Shown: positions 16,179 to 24,970 of the stretch, in pieces | Layout of the letters: each line of letters opens with the position of its first letter | Numbering within the stretch: position 1 is the stretch's first letter | Assembly: GCA_021647705.1 (NCBI GenBank) | Contig: JAKIUF010000041.1 | Location: 1 to 41,395, forward strand | DNA length: 41,395 bases | Reading direction: 5' to 3' | Source of the DNA: Gammaproteobacteria bacterium | GTDB lineage: Bacteria; Pseudomonadota; Gammaproteobacteria; SZUA-152 | Program-made: the position numbers and the translations under genes | The notes under the pieces: model-generated | What the model was told of the DNA's origin: nothing | Seen by the model: only the letters and a program-made list of their open reading frames with translations | The model's database searches: none

Positions 16179-17213
16179 CTATGCGCGTACCAGACCATAC
16201 TTGGTCATTGCCTTACGCACTGAAAACCAGCCAACAGCGGCTATCAGCAAAGTCACCACAATATCGAAAATTGATGTCATGGGGATATGGTAAAACTCTG
16301 GGGACACCGAACCGGAAACCCAAGTGTAACGTTCTATCCAGGTTCCCAACAGGATACTGATAGCAACAAATATAATCACTGTGGGGTTGTGACGATTGGG
16401 TGTCCACACCGCGAAAGTGAGGAAGGGCACAACAAACTTCAGCACCAGGAAGGTCCACCACAGCGGTGCCAGATCATAAAGCATCATGTCATTAAAACGA
16501 TCCATTTCTTCCGGTAAACGCCCATACCACATAATCAGATATTGCGTGAAGTAGAAATAGGTCCACAAAATCGTGAAGGCCAACATCATTTGCGCCAAAT
16601 AATTAAACACAAAAGGCTTGTACGGTTTGTTCACCTTGCCGGAACGATGCAGCATGATTAACACAATCGCCAGGAAGGCCAAAAAGAAGTGAAACATACT
16701 GACGAACTGGTAAATACCGTAACTGGCACTATGCCAGTTTACCACCATGGTCATTTCAAAATCCCAGGCAATCATGGTGCCGTACAACACATACACACCC
16801 GGAATAACCAGAGCAATATTCCGGAAAGTACGATGTACCTTAGGGTCATCACTCACATCTGTCAGATGCTGGTATTTAATAAACAGACAGAAAAAAGCGG
16901 CCACCACCAGGAAACCCAGGATCTGGCGCGTCACCAGAAAGGGGTAATTCAACCAGGCACTGAGATGCACATCTTCATCATCCGCGAGAGACAACCACGG
17001 GAAAGTACTTTCACCACTGTAAAGCAACAGCAGTAGTAACACACCAGCCAGTGGAAACAATGCCGCTGTGGAAACCGCAAAATATCGCACCTGAAAACGC
17101 CATTTACCATTCGCCAAGTGCAGAATCGACGCGAACGTCACACCTGCCAGCGCCAGATACAATACGATGAGGAAATTTGTGGTCAACACCGACCAGCTGC
17201 CAAAATTTTCCAT
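16179..17213 (-). CDS. actF: Alternative complex III subunit ActF (NrfD-like membrane protein)
   Basis: A 344-residue polytopic membrane protein of the NrfD/PsrC superfamily, with about ten helices. In alternative complex III, ActF pairs with ActC as a second quinol-site-like or proton-path subunit. Recognisable stretches are TFASILHLANGKWRFQVRYFAVSTAALFPLAG near the N-terminus, WHSASYGIYQFVSMFHFFLAFLAIVLI and IMWYGRLPEEMDRF. It is the last gene of the operon, 66 bases after actE, with AAGGG upstream of its ATG and a strong terminator downstream. It lacks the N-terminal extension of ActC. Confidence 0.9.
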   Translation of the reverse strand: MENFGSWSVLTTNFLIVLYLALAGVTFASILHLANGKWRFQVRYFAVSTAALFPLAGVLLLLLLYSGESTFPWLSLADDEDVHLSAWLNYPFLVTRQILGFLVVAAFFCLFIKYQHLTDVSDDPKVHRTFRNIALVIPGVYVLYGTMIAWDFEMTMVVNWHSASYGIYQFVSMFHFFLAFLAIVLIMLHRSGKVNKPYKPFVFNYLAQMMLAFTILWTYFYFTQYLIMWYGRLPEEMDRFNDMMLYDLAPLWWTFLVLKFVVPFLTFAVWTPNRHNPTVIIFVAISILLGTWIERYTWVSGSVSPEFYHIPMTSIFDIVVTLLIAAVGWFSVRKAMTKYGLVRA

Positions 17214-17279
17214 TTAACCCTTGCCCCTTTTATCTATTCTTGTCGAGCGCAGCAAAATATTGCTCGCCTTACCGTTGCT

Positions 17280-17831
17280 CTATTTTGCCGCAACCTGGGA
17301 TTCGTTCACCAAGCCATTTTTAAGGTAGTTCACCACATGCCAACGCTCTTCGACAGTCAGGTCATTCGAACCACCCTGCTCTCCCACCACGCCGTAAGCA
17401 GGCATTACATAACTACCAAACGTAATCGTGCCCCATAGCCAACCTTCTGTCATTGATTGCTGAACGTAATCGTCAGTCAGATCAATAGCACCAATTTTGC
17501 TGGCCACAGGTGACTCTGCTTTGCCCGTCAATCCATGGCAAGCTGCACAATAAATACGATAGAGAGTGCGGCCTTCTTTCAATGATGCTGCATTGGCCAC
17601 AACCGGGTTAACCAGGTCTTTGGACTCTTCCCGGTTCGCTACCTTGGTAGGAATGCCCATCACCGGAACTGAACGTGCAGGAAAAGGCGTCATCACGCCT
17701 TCCTGTGGTTTGATGCTGGGCTGATTCATCATATCCTGTGACCATGGCCAAGCCAGCGCCGCAGAAGGAACTGCCAATGCCGTTAACAATACCGCAATGC
17801 GTTTCATCGAATGGTTCGTTGCACACTTCAT
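17280..17831 (-). CDS. actE: Alternative complex III subunit ActE (monohaem cytochrome c)
   Basis: A 183-residue periplasmic class I cytochrome c. A signal peptide (hydrophobic core IAVLLTALAVPSAALA) precedes a haem motif CAACH in YRIYCAACHGLTGKAES; the probable Met ligand is in GSYVMPAYGV. Each haem-c subunit of ACIII helps hand electrons to an oxidase or soluble cytochrome. No lipobox Cys is seen, unlike some ActE homologues. The ATG at 17831 overlaps the actD TGA; the next ATG, eight codons in, would give a cleaner signal peptide but has no ribosome site. Confidence 0.9.
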   Translation of the reverse strand: MKCATNHSMKRIAVLLTALAVPSAALAWPWSQDMMNQPSIKPQEGVMTPFPARSVPVMGIPTKVANREESKDLVNPVVANAASLKEGRTLYRIYCAACHGLTGKAESPVASKIGAIDLTDDYVQQSMTEGWLWGTITFGSYVMPAYGVVGEQGGSNDLTVEERWHVVNYLKNGLVNESQVAAK

Positions 17832-18355
17832 CGAATCGCCTCTTCTCGAATTTCCAATACCTTGTGCTTTTCAAAAAGCTCCTTTACTGACTCACCAATG
17901 CTTTCATCGATTTCCACAATAATAGCCACTTGATCCAGGCTCACTTTTTCGCTGTACAACGAGCTACGTTTTTTCAATAGCCCCGATAAAAAGATGAAAG
18001 AGAAAAACGTCAGCCACACTGCAAAGAAAATCAGCATTTCGTACACCAACACAATGTTTGACGGCAACGCAATAACGGGTTTGCCGCCCTGTGGCTGCAC
18101 TAAAAAACTTGCCTGTGCGGCAGCCAAAAATATGAAGCCGAAAACCACGCCGAAAATAGCCCCAAACAAGGTGAATTTTTGAATATGCACTGGGCGTTCT
18201 CCCAACACTTCTTCAACTTCAGGGTGTTCAATGGGGGACGTCATAGTGACATCATCCACCGTCAAGCCTGGAACCTCATTACGACGAATATCAGCAATGG
18301 CATCATGAGCTTCCTCAAAATCACCAAACAGGCCCATCATTCTTTTTTTGCTCAT
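17828..18355 (-). CDS. actD: Alternative complex III subunit ActD (DUF3341 family)
   Basis: A 175-residue membrane subunit of ACIII. The N-terminal domain is cytoplasmic (MMGLFGDFEEAHDAIADIRRNEVPGLTVDDVTMTSPIEHPEVEEVLG), followed by two helices (KFTLFGAIFGVVFGFIFLAAAQASF and IVLVYEMLIFFAVWLTFFSFIFLSGLL) and a C-terminal domain with VAIIVEIDESIGESVKELFEKHKVLEIREE. This layout is that of DUF3341/ActD. It abuts the actC stop with no spacer; its ribosome site lies in the G-rich end of actC. Confidence 0.92.
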   Translation of the reverse strand: MSKKRMMGLFGDFEEAHDAIADIRRNEVPGLTVDDVTMTSPIEHPEVEEVLGERPVHIQKFTLFGAIFGVVFGFIFLAAAQASFLVQPQGGKPVIALPSNIVLVYEMLIFFAVWLTFFSFIFLSGLLKKRSSLYSEKVSLDQVAIIVEIDESIGESVKELFEKHKVLEIREEAIR

Positions 18356-19768
18356 TTATGCACCCCCCCCACCAGTGGTTTGAGTCACTGGTTTTGCATG
18401 ATCGGTCATACGCGCCAGATCTTCTTCACCCGCAGACAGTTTACGATGAAAGACCATCTCCTTCACTTCATACATGGAGACTGACGGAAACACCTTCACA
18501 AATATCAGAAACAACATACCAAACCAGCCAAAGCTACCAAACACAATGGCCCATTCGATAATGCTGCCATACATGATGTCCCACTGGTGTGGCTCGTGTG
18601 ACATAGACAATGTCGGTGCCACAATCATCCAGCGCTCGAAAAACATCCCCAGATTAAGGAACAACGAGACCACAAACATGGTGGGCATATGCCGACGTAA
18701 TTTCCTGAAGGCCAGTGCAAACGGCAATACAGAACCACAGAAGAGCATGGTCCAGAATATCCAGGCATAAGCACCAGTTGCTTTAGCGATCAACAGTTCC
18801 TTGTTATAGACATCATGACCATACCAAACAGAGGCGAACTCAATAAGATTCAGGTAAGTCCATACCATCGCTATAGCAAAGGTCAGTTTGGCGGTCTTTT
18901 CCATAATCGGCAGAGTCATATAATCTTCAAAACGGAAGAAATAACGCAACAGAATAAACAGCGTAATAATAGCCGCACAGCCCGAATATAATGCACCTGC
19001 CACAAAATACGGGGGGAAAGAAGTAATGTGCCAGCCGGGCATGATTGACATGGCAAAATCAGCTGACACAATAGAATGCACCGATACCGCCAGCGGAATC
19101 AGGAAACAAGCCATCAACAAATAAATCTTGCGGAAGTGACGCCATTGACGGTCACTGCCTACCCAGCCCAGCGCCAGGATGCCATACAACTTTTTGCGCC
19201 AGCCGGTGGTGTTATCACGACAGATCGCCAAGTCAGGAATCATGCCCACAAACAGAAACAACATGGAGGCTGTAAGATAAGTCGTAATGGCGAACGCGTC
19301 CCATACCAACGGTGAACGGAAGTTTGGCCAGATGCCTCGGTCACTGACATAAGGAAGCACCCAGTACAGGTTCCAGACACGCCCCAAGTGAATCATCGGA
19401 AAGATACCGGCTGTCAACAATGAAAACGTTGTCATCGCCTCGGCAAACCGATATATCGGTTTACGCCAATCGGCATGAATCAAATGCAAAATTGCCGACA
19501 GTAATGTGCCGGAATGACTCATGCCAATCCAGAACACAAAAGCAGCGATGTACATATCCCACATATGGGGATTATTCAGATCTGCCGTACCCATGCCCAC
19601 CGTATACTGAATATATTCCGCCAACACTGCGCAGGCTACCATGGCAATACATACCGCAAGCGTTACCCAATAAGCGGGGCGCGGATTTTCCATGCTCTTC
19701 AACACGTCGGTGTTGATCTTTGCCCACGCAATCTGCTCGTTAATATCTTTTTCTGTGACCATCGTCAT
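18356..19768 (-). CDS. actC: Alternative complex III subunit ActC (NrfD-like, quinol-binding)
   Basis: A 470-residue polytopic NrfD/PsrC-type protein, about ten helices, which carries the proposed quinol oxidation site of ACIII next to the [3Fe-4S] cluster of ActB. The most conserved block is FVFWIGMSHSGTLLSAILHLIHADWRKPIYRFAEAMTTF followed by FPMIHLGRVW. The end of the gene contains an uninterrupted run of eight G (TTGGGGA at the C-terminus). GGTG lies 9 bases before the ATG; an ATG two codons in is also possible. It is 61 bases after actB2. Confidence 0.94.
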   Translation of the reverse strand: MTMVTEKDINEQIAWAKINTDVLKSMENPRPAYWVTLAVCIAMVACAVLAEYIQYTVGMGTADLNNPHMWDMYIAAFVFWIGMSHSGTLLSAILHLIHADWRKPIYRFAEAMTTFSLLTAGIFPMIHLGRVWNLYWVLPYVSDRGIWPNFRSPLVWDAFAITTYLTASMLFLFVGMIPDLAICRDNTTGWRKKLYGILALGWVGSDRQWRHFRKIYLLMACFLIPLAVSVHSIVSADFAMSIMPGWHITSFPPYFVAGALYSGCAAIITLFILLRYFFRFEDYMTLPIMEKTAKLTFAIAMVWTYLNLIEFASVWYGHDVYNKELLIAKATGAYAWIFWTMLFCGSVLPFALAFRKLRRHMPTMFVVSLFLNLGMFFERWMIVAPTLSMSHEPHQWDIMYGSIIEWAIVFGSFGWFGMLFLIFVKVFPSVSMYEVKEMVFHRKLSAGEEDLARMTDHAKPVTQTTGGGGA

Positions 19769-19829
19769 TGTTATATCACCTTAATCTTTTTGACGGCTCT
19801 GCTTAAAAAGTCTTTGCAAACCTTCCGAT

Positions 19830-20672
19830 CTAAATATCTTCACGAACCCGTTCGAGATACATCACCGATGGGTCAACATTGAGTTCTTCAAAGATTCGAT
19901 AACCACGCAAATCAGCATCCTTTTTGGCTAATTTGGTTTTTTGGTAAACACCGCGTTCCACCTGATGTTTCTTCCAGAGTTTGCTGACTACACTGCCCTC
20001 ATCCATCGTGTCACCAAACACAATGGCTGAAGTCGGACAGGCTTGCGCACAAGCGGGTACCACTTCACCATCCTGCACCGAACGATCTTCCATAAAGGCT
20101 TTATCTTTAACCGTACGAATTCGCTGCACACAAAAAGTACATTTCTCCATCACACCTTTGTCGCGCACAGAAATATCCGGATTGAGCTGCTGCTCCATCG
20201 GCTCTGGCCAGGATGATTCGTAATAGGAATAAAAATTGAAGTAACGCACACGGAAGGGGCAGTTATTGGAACAGTAACGCGAACCAATGCAACGGTTGTA
20301 TACCTGCGCATTAAGGCCATCCGGCGTATGGTAAGTCGCTGCTACCGGACAAACCGGCTCGCAAGTCGCTGCGCCACACTGCTGACACATCATCGGCAGG
20401 AAACTGGCTCCTTGCTCAGGATGCTCCAGCTCTTGCTGATCCCAGTAGCGCTCAATACGCATCCAGTGCATGGCCTGGCCTCTTTCAAACTTTTCTTTAC
20501 CGACCACGGCCAGATTGTTTTCGGCATAACAGGCTGTGGAGCAAGCATTGCAACCAATGCACAAATCCAGATTAATGGCCATGGCCCAACGATGTTCGTA
20601 ATCATGATGACCGCCCTCTTCAGCACCTTTGCGATAGTCTGACCAGTGGTTGAGAATATTATCCAATGACAT
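19830..20672 (-). CDS. actB: Alternative complex III iron-sulfur subunit ActB2
   Basis: A 280-residue ferredoxin-type subunit equal to the C-terminal domain of fused ActB. Cys clusters in order: CIGCNACSTAC, CQQCGAATCEPVC, CIGSRYCSNNC and CTFC with a later CAQACP. By analogy with characterised ACIII, they hold three [4Fe-4S] and one [3Fe-4S] cluster. Electrons from quinol at ActC pass through them toward the c haems. Here it is a separate gene two bases after actB1, with a strong GGAGG 12 bases before its ATG inside the end of actB1. There is no signal peptide, as expected if it is exported with the Tat-signal subunit. Confidence 0.92.
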   Translation of the reverse strand: MSLDNILNHWSDYRKGAEEGGHHDYEHRWAMAINLDLCIGCNACSTACYAENNLAVVGKEKFERGQAMHWMRIERYWDQQELEHPEQGASFLPMMCQQCGAATCEPVCPVAATYHTPDGLNAQVYNRCIGSRYCSNNCPFRVRYFNFYSYYESSWPEPMEQQLNPDISVRDKGVMEKCTFCVQRIRTVKDKAFMEDRSVQDGEVVPACAQACPTSAIVFGDTMDEGSVVSKLWKKHQVERGVYQKTKLAKKDADLRGYRIFEELNVDPSVMYLERVREDI

Positions 20673-20674
20673 AA

Positions 20675-22888
20675 TTAAGTGCCCTCCGTACGGCGAACCT
20701 GCTCAACTGGCACGGTCACCACCAACTTGCGTCCCACCTGACTGTCCCCAGCCCCCGTTCCCATGCGTACGATGGACAGCGAATCCGCTGGCCCCACACG
20801 CTTCACGGTCACGCGCGTACTGTACATAGCCAGCTCGCCGGTTTTACCGTCTGTAGTTGCGTCAAGAATTTGCAGGGGATTGACACCCAGTCCCTTGGCA
20901 TAACGCCCGTAGGCTTCATGCCCCTGACCCAGCGGTATCGCCACGGCATCCGCATGCATACCTTTAAGCAGCACTACACGCAATTTGACTGAGCCCTGTG
21001 CAGAACTCACTTCCACTAAATCCAAATTTCCAATACCCATTTTTGCGGCGGTGTCCGGATGTATTTCCACCCAGGAGTCCCATACCACTTTGCTGATCTG
21101 ATCCGGCGCTTCCTGCAACCAGGGTAGATTGGCATGGCGACCATCAAACAAACCCAGACGGGGTGATGGCAGCAGCGTTAACCCCGCATTGTTATCCTCT
21201 ACCGGCGCTGCAAACGAAACGACAGTGGATTGTAGAGTTTTCGTGCCTGCATCCACTTTGATAACGCCGGTCTGTAAGGCCATATTCCAAAATTCGTCGT
21301 TACTCTTCGCGGCATTCTTCACTGAAGTTGGCATGGCGGCAAAAGCATTGCGTAAATATGCGTAATAGTCCTCGAACTGACCATAGTCATCCTTTTTACG
21401 CTGTTTGAGCAGGGTCAACAGGATGTCACCTAGACCTTTGGTCTCGGCATTGAGTTTTTCCATCAAAGGCTGTTGCACATGAATTGCATTGGCTTCAGCT
21501 TGATCGACGGGCACCTGCGTACCCCAGTCTTCCAGATAAGAGTCCACCGGCAGCACCAGATCAGCCGCCATGGTGGTTTCATCCGGAAACTGTGAAATAG
21601 CAACTTTAAAACCAATGTTGGCCATTGCTTCGGTCAGTCCCAGACTTTTCGGAGCGCTGTATATCGGGTTGCTGCCATGGAAAATCACTGCGTCCAGTTT
21701 TTTTGCTTTAGCCGCTTCGGCAAAAGCCACCAGATCAGCCGTGCCGCCCTGTTTGGCCATAAGTTGCGGGAAAGGAAAATCACCCGCAGATTCGATAGTT
21801 TTGCCTACATTACCAAGAATATGGTTCAACATCATAATGGCGGCGGTGGCGGCATACCCTTGCGCCTGTCCTTCAACGCCTGCGCCCGCCAGCACCAGAC
21901 TTGGTGCGCGCTCACTCAACAGCTGGGTAACACGTTGAATACGGTCACCGGCCACACCGGTCATCTGTGCCACTTTGGTGATATCGTAAGTATCGATCAA
22001 TGTGCGAACATCAGCAGGAATGCCAGCATCGCTTATTTTGATTTTATTCAGTAGCAAATTCGCCATGCCCAACGCCAGCACAGCTTCTGTACCCGGCTTG
22101 ATCGCCAACCATAAATCAGCGCTGCCACCAGTAAGTGACATTTTGGATTCGATCTGTACCAGCAGGCCGCGTTCTTTATTGGTACGGAATTTGGCATATT
22201 GCCCGGCGTACTGTACGGGAGACTGGCTTGCACCCATAAAATCCGCACCGAAGGAAACAATCATCTTCGCTTTGTCCAGGCGCAAACGAGGATTGGCCTC
22301 ACCCAGCATATCCTGATTAACCGCACGGGAAACAGCATTGTTAACCACTTCATGTGCGTAGTGGTTTGTTGACCCCATGGTGTCGAGATGATTTGTCAGC
22401 AACACGGACTGATGACCACTGATAGTGCCTGTAAACCAAGCAAAACGGTCACCATTGACCGTGCCCAGCTTTTCTTCCAACACTCCCAGCGCTTTGTCCC
22501 AACTGATTGGCGTCAGACTACCGCCAGTGCGCATCATCGGTGTGTTAATGCGGTCAGGGTTATAATGCCCCTGCACACCGGCCTGCCCCATCATGCAGAG
22601 CTTGCCATTATTCATTGCTGCATCTGGGTTACCTTCCAGCTTCAGTACACGACCTTCGCGTACCCGACCGTGAATACCACAACCTGCCGCACACTGTGTA
22701 CAGGTTGAGGCATACCAGACACCCACTCCCGGAATGACATATTCTTCCGGCATAAGATAAGAAACCACTTCTTCCTTACCCTCTTCCAGAGTGACGGTTG
22801 TGGGCATATCACACCCTGTCAGTGCTACGCCTGCACCACTCCAACCCATCACTTTCAGGAAATTTCTACGGTTCATTTTTCCGCTCAT
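20675..22888 (-). CDS. actB: Alternative complex III large subunit ActB1 (molybdopterin-oxidoreductase-like)
   Basis: A 737-residue relative of molybdopterin oxidoreductases (complex iron-sulfur molybdoenzyme fold). In ACIII this subunit carries no molybdenum cofactor and has a structural role. A Tat motif (RRNFLK, residues 7-12) is followed by a hydrophobic stretch ending LTGC (Cys26), a likely lipobox that would anchor it in the membrane. Cys63, Cys66, Cys70 and Cys98 form a C-x2-C-x3-C-x27-C pattern typical of a [4Fe-4S] site in catalytic molybdoenzymes. Later blocks include VVSFGADFMGASQSPVQ and AVIFHGSNPIYSAPKSLG. It forms one transcript with actA upstream (61-base gap) and actB2 downstream (2-base gap). 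Confidence 0.93.
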   Translation of the reverse strand: MSGKMNRRNFLKVMGWSGAGVALTGCDMPTTVTLEEGKEEVVSYLMPEEYVIPGVGVWYASTCTQCAAGCGIHGRVREGRVLKLEGNPDAAMNNGKLCMMGQAGVQGHYNPDRINTPMMRTGGSLTPISWDKALGVLEEKLGTVNGDRFAWFTGTISGHQSVLLTNHLDTMGSTNHYAHEVVNNAVSRAVNQDMLGEANPRLRLDKAKMIVSFGADFMGASQSPVQYAGQYAKFRTNKERGLLVQIESKMSLTGGSADLWLAIKPGTEAVLALGMANLLLNKIKISDAGIPADVRTLIDTYDITKVAQMTGVAGDRIQRVTQLLSERAPSLVLAGAGVEGQAQGYAATAAIMMLNHILGNVGKTIESAGDFPFPQLMAKQGGTADLVAFAEAAKAKKLDAVIFHGSNPIYSAPKSLGLTEAMANIGFKVAISQFPDETTMAADLVLPVDSYLEDWGTQVPVDQAEANAIHVQQPLMEKLNAETKGLGDILLTLLKQRKKDDYGQFEDYYAYLRNAFAAMPTSVKNAAKSNDEFWNMALQTGVIKVDAGTKTLQSTVVSFAAPVEDNNAGLTLLPSPRLGLFDGRHANLPWLQEAPDQISKVVWDSWVEIHPDTAAKMGIGNLDLVEVSSAQGSVKLRVVLLKGMHADAVAIPLGQGHEAYGRYAKGLGVNPLQILDATTDGKTGELAMYSTRVTVKRVGPADSLSIVRMGTGAGDSQVGRKLVVTVPVEQVRRTEGT

Positions 22889-22949
22889 AATCGTTATTCC
22901 GCTCTATTGAACCCACTCAAATCTATATTTTAATCAGCGATTAAACTGA

Positions 22950-23618
22950 TTACTTATGACACTTCCAACAGTCGCCCGGCGCACCGAGGTCTTTGTTTGC
23001 AATATGACAGTTGATACAGAAACCCATATTTAACGGTTTCACCTTATTAGCCACTGTCATGTTTTCCACATCACCATGACAAAACGCGCATATTTCCTTG
23101 ATATCTTCCACTGGAAACTCACGGTCAAACGCCAGGGTTTTCAAATGCTTTTCATGGGTAAAATGCACAAAATCCGGTACATCATGGACTTTTTTCCAGA
23201 GAGGAGACTCTTTGTCTTCCCAGTATTTTGTCAGCTCTTTAATACGCGGTTTGTCAGTCGCAATTACTTTGTGACAACCCATGCATTTGCTGGTAGGCGG
23301 AATACCAGCCACCTTGCTGCGACGTGCATAGGTATGGCAATACATGCAGTTAATGTCATTGTCCTTGACATGAATGTCGTGTGGAAACTCGATTGGCTGG
23401 GGCACATCTTCCCCCGTATGTGTGCCACTCGGCGGTACCACATCGTACTTGACAGCCATTGCCATGGAGGACATTAGCAACATCACCAGGAACACCATCC
23501 CGGCAAGTCCAGTCCTGACAAAGCCTGCGCCCGGATTGATCAAACGGTTCTTCACTACCATTTTCTTCCTCGATACATTTTGTTGTTTATCAACTTTTGT
23601 TTTCATCAATGTTTCCAC
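22950..23618 (-). CDS. actA: Alternative complex III pentahaem cytochrome c ActA
   Basis: A 222-residue multihaem protein, first gene of the operon. Five CxxCH motifs are present: CMYCH, CMGCH, CAFCH, CINCH and CWKCH, the number typical of ActA. An N-terminal signal/anchor helix (FVRTGLAGMVFLVMLLMSSMAMA) keeps it at the periplasmic face. It receives electrons from ActB and hands them to ActE or a soluble carrier. Two closely spaced ATGs (METLMKTK) make the precise start uncertain by four codons. Confidence 0.94.
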   Translation of the reverse strand: METLMKTKVDKQQNVSRKKMVVKNRLINPGAGFVRTGLAGMVFLVMLLMSSMAMAVKYDVVPPSGTHTGEDVPQPIEFPHDIHVKDNDINCMYCHTYARRSKVAGIPPTSKCMGCHKVIATDKPRIKELTKYWEDKESPLWKKVHDVPDFVHFTHEKHLKTLAFDREFPVEDIKEICAFCHGDVENMTVANKVKPLNMGFCINCHIANKDLGAPGDCWKCHK

Positions 23619-24204
23619 GAACCCTGGTACAAAGCCAATAGGTTAAAACGCGGAAAACACTGCCCTACCAGACAAATAACTGGCAAAACATTCTCTTTTA
23701 AACACAGCTCGCGCCGCAATATGGGAATTTTCAGACTTCTGCTAAATCAAGCCAGCCGAAGTAGCCGCTTGCTCTCCCTCAATTCTTTGCGGATCGTATC
23801 CGCTTGTTATTTTAAACAGGCCACTTTCCGCGACCTATCATCGTTATCGCTGCAGTTTCTTATTGACTCTGTCTGACGGGCACCCAGCACATCCTACAGC
23901 TACCACTCTGAACCGAACTGGCTAATCGTAACGTATCTTTAAGTTGTTATCACAACCTATATATCAGAATATTATTATCAATCCAACAAGCTTTGTTGTC
24001 AGCGCTACCCTGTGTCGGTCGATGCTAGACCAATCTCAGCGGGCGTGTCAACGCAATTCATAAGAAAAAAGCTCAGGAAATATTTCGCACAAAGAGACAC
24101 CGCCTCGCATTGGTGCAATCACCCGCGTAACACCACATATCAACGATCAAGCCGCCCCAAGTCAGTGCATTCATGCAACCACAATACTATAAATTCTCAC
24201 CCGC
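23619..24204 (-). promoter_or_regulatory. Upstream region of the ACIII operon
   Basis: There are 586 bases without a convincing gene. The ACIII promoter should be here. One candidate on the minus strand is TTGGAT (23981-23986), a 17-base spacer and TATATA (23958-23963) preceded by TG; its -35 is poor and it would leave a leader of about 340 bases. Nothing else structured was seen. Confidence 0.3.
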
Positions 24205-24642
24205 TTAGCCATCAATGCGTACAATCAAAATATCACACGGGGCATGGTGCTGCACGGCATTAGCGACCGAGCCTAATAATCGTGACAAACCATGGCGTCC
24301 GTGTCGCCCGATAACAATCAAATCAACCCCGGTATTTTTTGCGCGTTCAATAATTTCCGACTTTACCGATCCCTGCACAACCACCGGTTTAACCTGAGCA
24401 TGCGTTGATTTCCCCACTAGATTTGTCAGTACTTTCTCTGCTTGAACTATTAACTGTTGCACAATTTCCTGCTGTTGTGGCAAAACCAGTTCATTGGCCA
24501 GGTCAACAGGAATATATTCCACCACATGCAACAAACTCAGTTGAGCATGATAATGGTTGGCCAACTCTACTGCGCGTGAAAATACGGTGATATTTTCGGC
24601 ACTTAAATCAACTGCGCACAAAATATGTTGATAACTGCTCAT
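24205..24642 (-). CDS. Universal stress protein, UspA family
   Basis: A 145-residue single-domain cytoplasmic Usp. The N-terminal strand YQHILCAVDLSAEN and the nucleotide-binding signature GRHGRHGLSRLLGSVANAV (G-x2-G-x9-G-S, about residues 112-126) are intact, so it is probably an ATP-binding member. Usp proteins accumulate under starvation, oxidative or respiratory stress; the partner is unknown. A perfect AAGGAGG lies 7 bases before the ATG. It is on the same strand as the ACIII operon but 586 bases away, so probably a separate unit. The 328 bases upstream (24643-24970) hold no recognisable gene. Confidence 0.92.
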   Translation of the reverse strand: MSSYQHILCAVDLSAENITVFSRAVELANHYHAQLSLLHVVEYIPVDLANELVLPQQQEIVQQLIVQAEKVLTNLVGKSTHAQVKPVVVQGSVKSEIIERAKNTGVDLIVIGRHGRHGLSRLLGSVANAVQHHAPCDILIVRIDG

Positions 24643-24970
24643 GACGGCCTCCTTTTAAGTTCAACCCACCAACCTCATAAAGAATGGCACATTTTTGTGC
24701 CTGCGCAGAGATCTGCCTTGCCGGATGTGGGAACAAAATCCCCGTCAGGATATATACCCGTGCTGCCTGATTCCAGTGATACCTTACATATCGGCCGGTT
24801 AATATCGGCAAGATATAGCACCCGCCAGAGCCTTGTCACGACACTTTCGGAACAAGTTATGCTTCGTGCGCCTTACCACATTCCTGAAAACAAAAAGAAT
24901 GCTTGGATGATGTGGCGTTAAAAGATAATCGTGAAAAAACTCCATAAAATATTATTTCGTAAGGAAAAAT

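Noticed and set aside
15932-16198. 88-codon frame ahead of petABC
   Set aside because: It spans the ACIII terminator hairpin and the end of actF, with no ribosome site or domain.
20660-20690. ActB split as a sequencing frameshift
   Set aside because: The second gene has its own ATG and a strong GGAGG at normal distance, and both products have natural ends.
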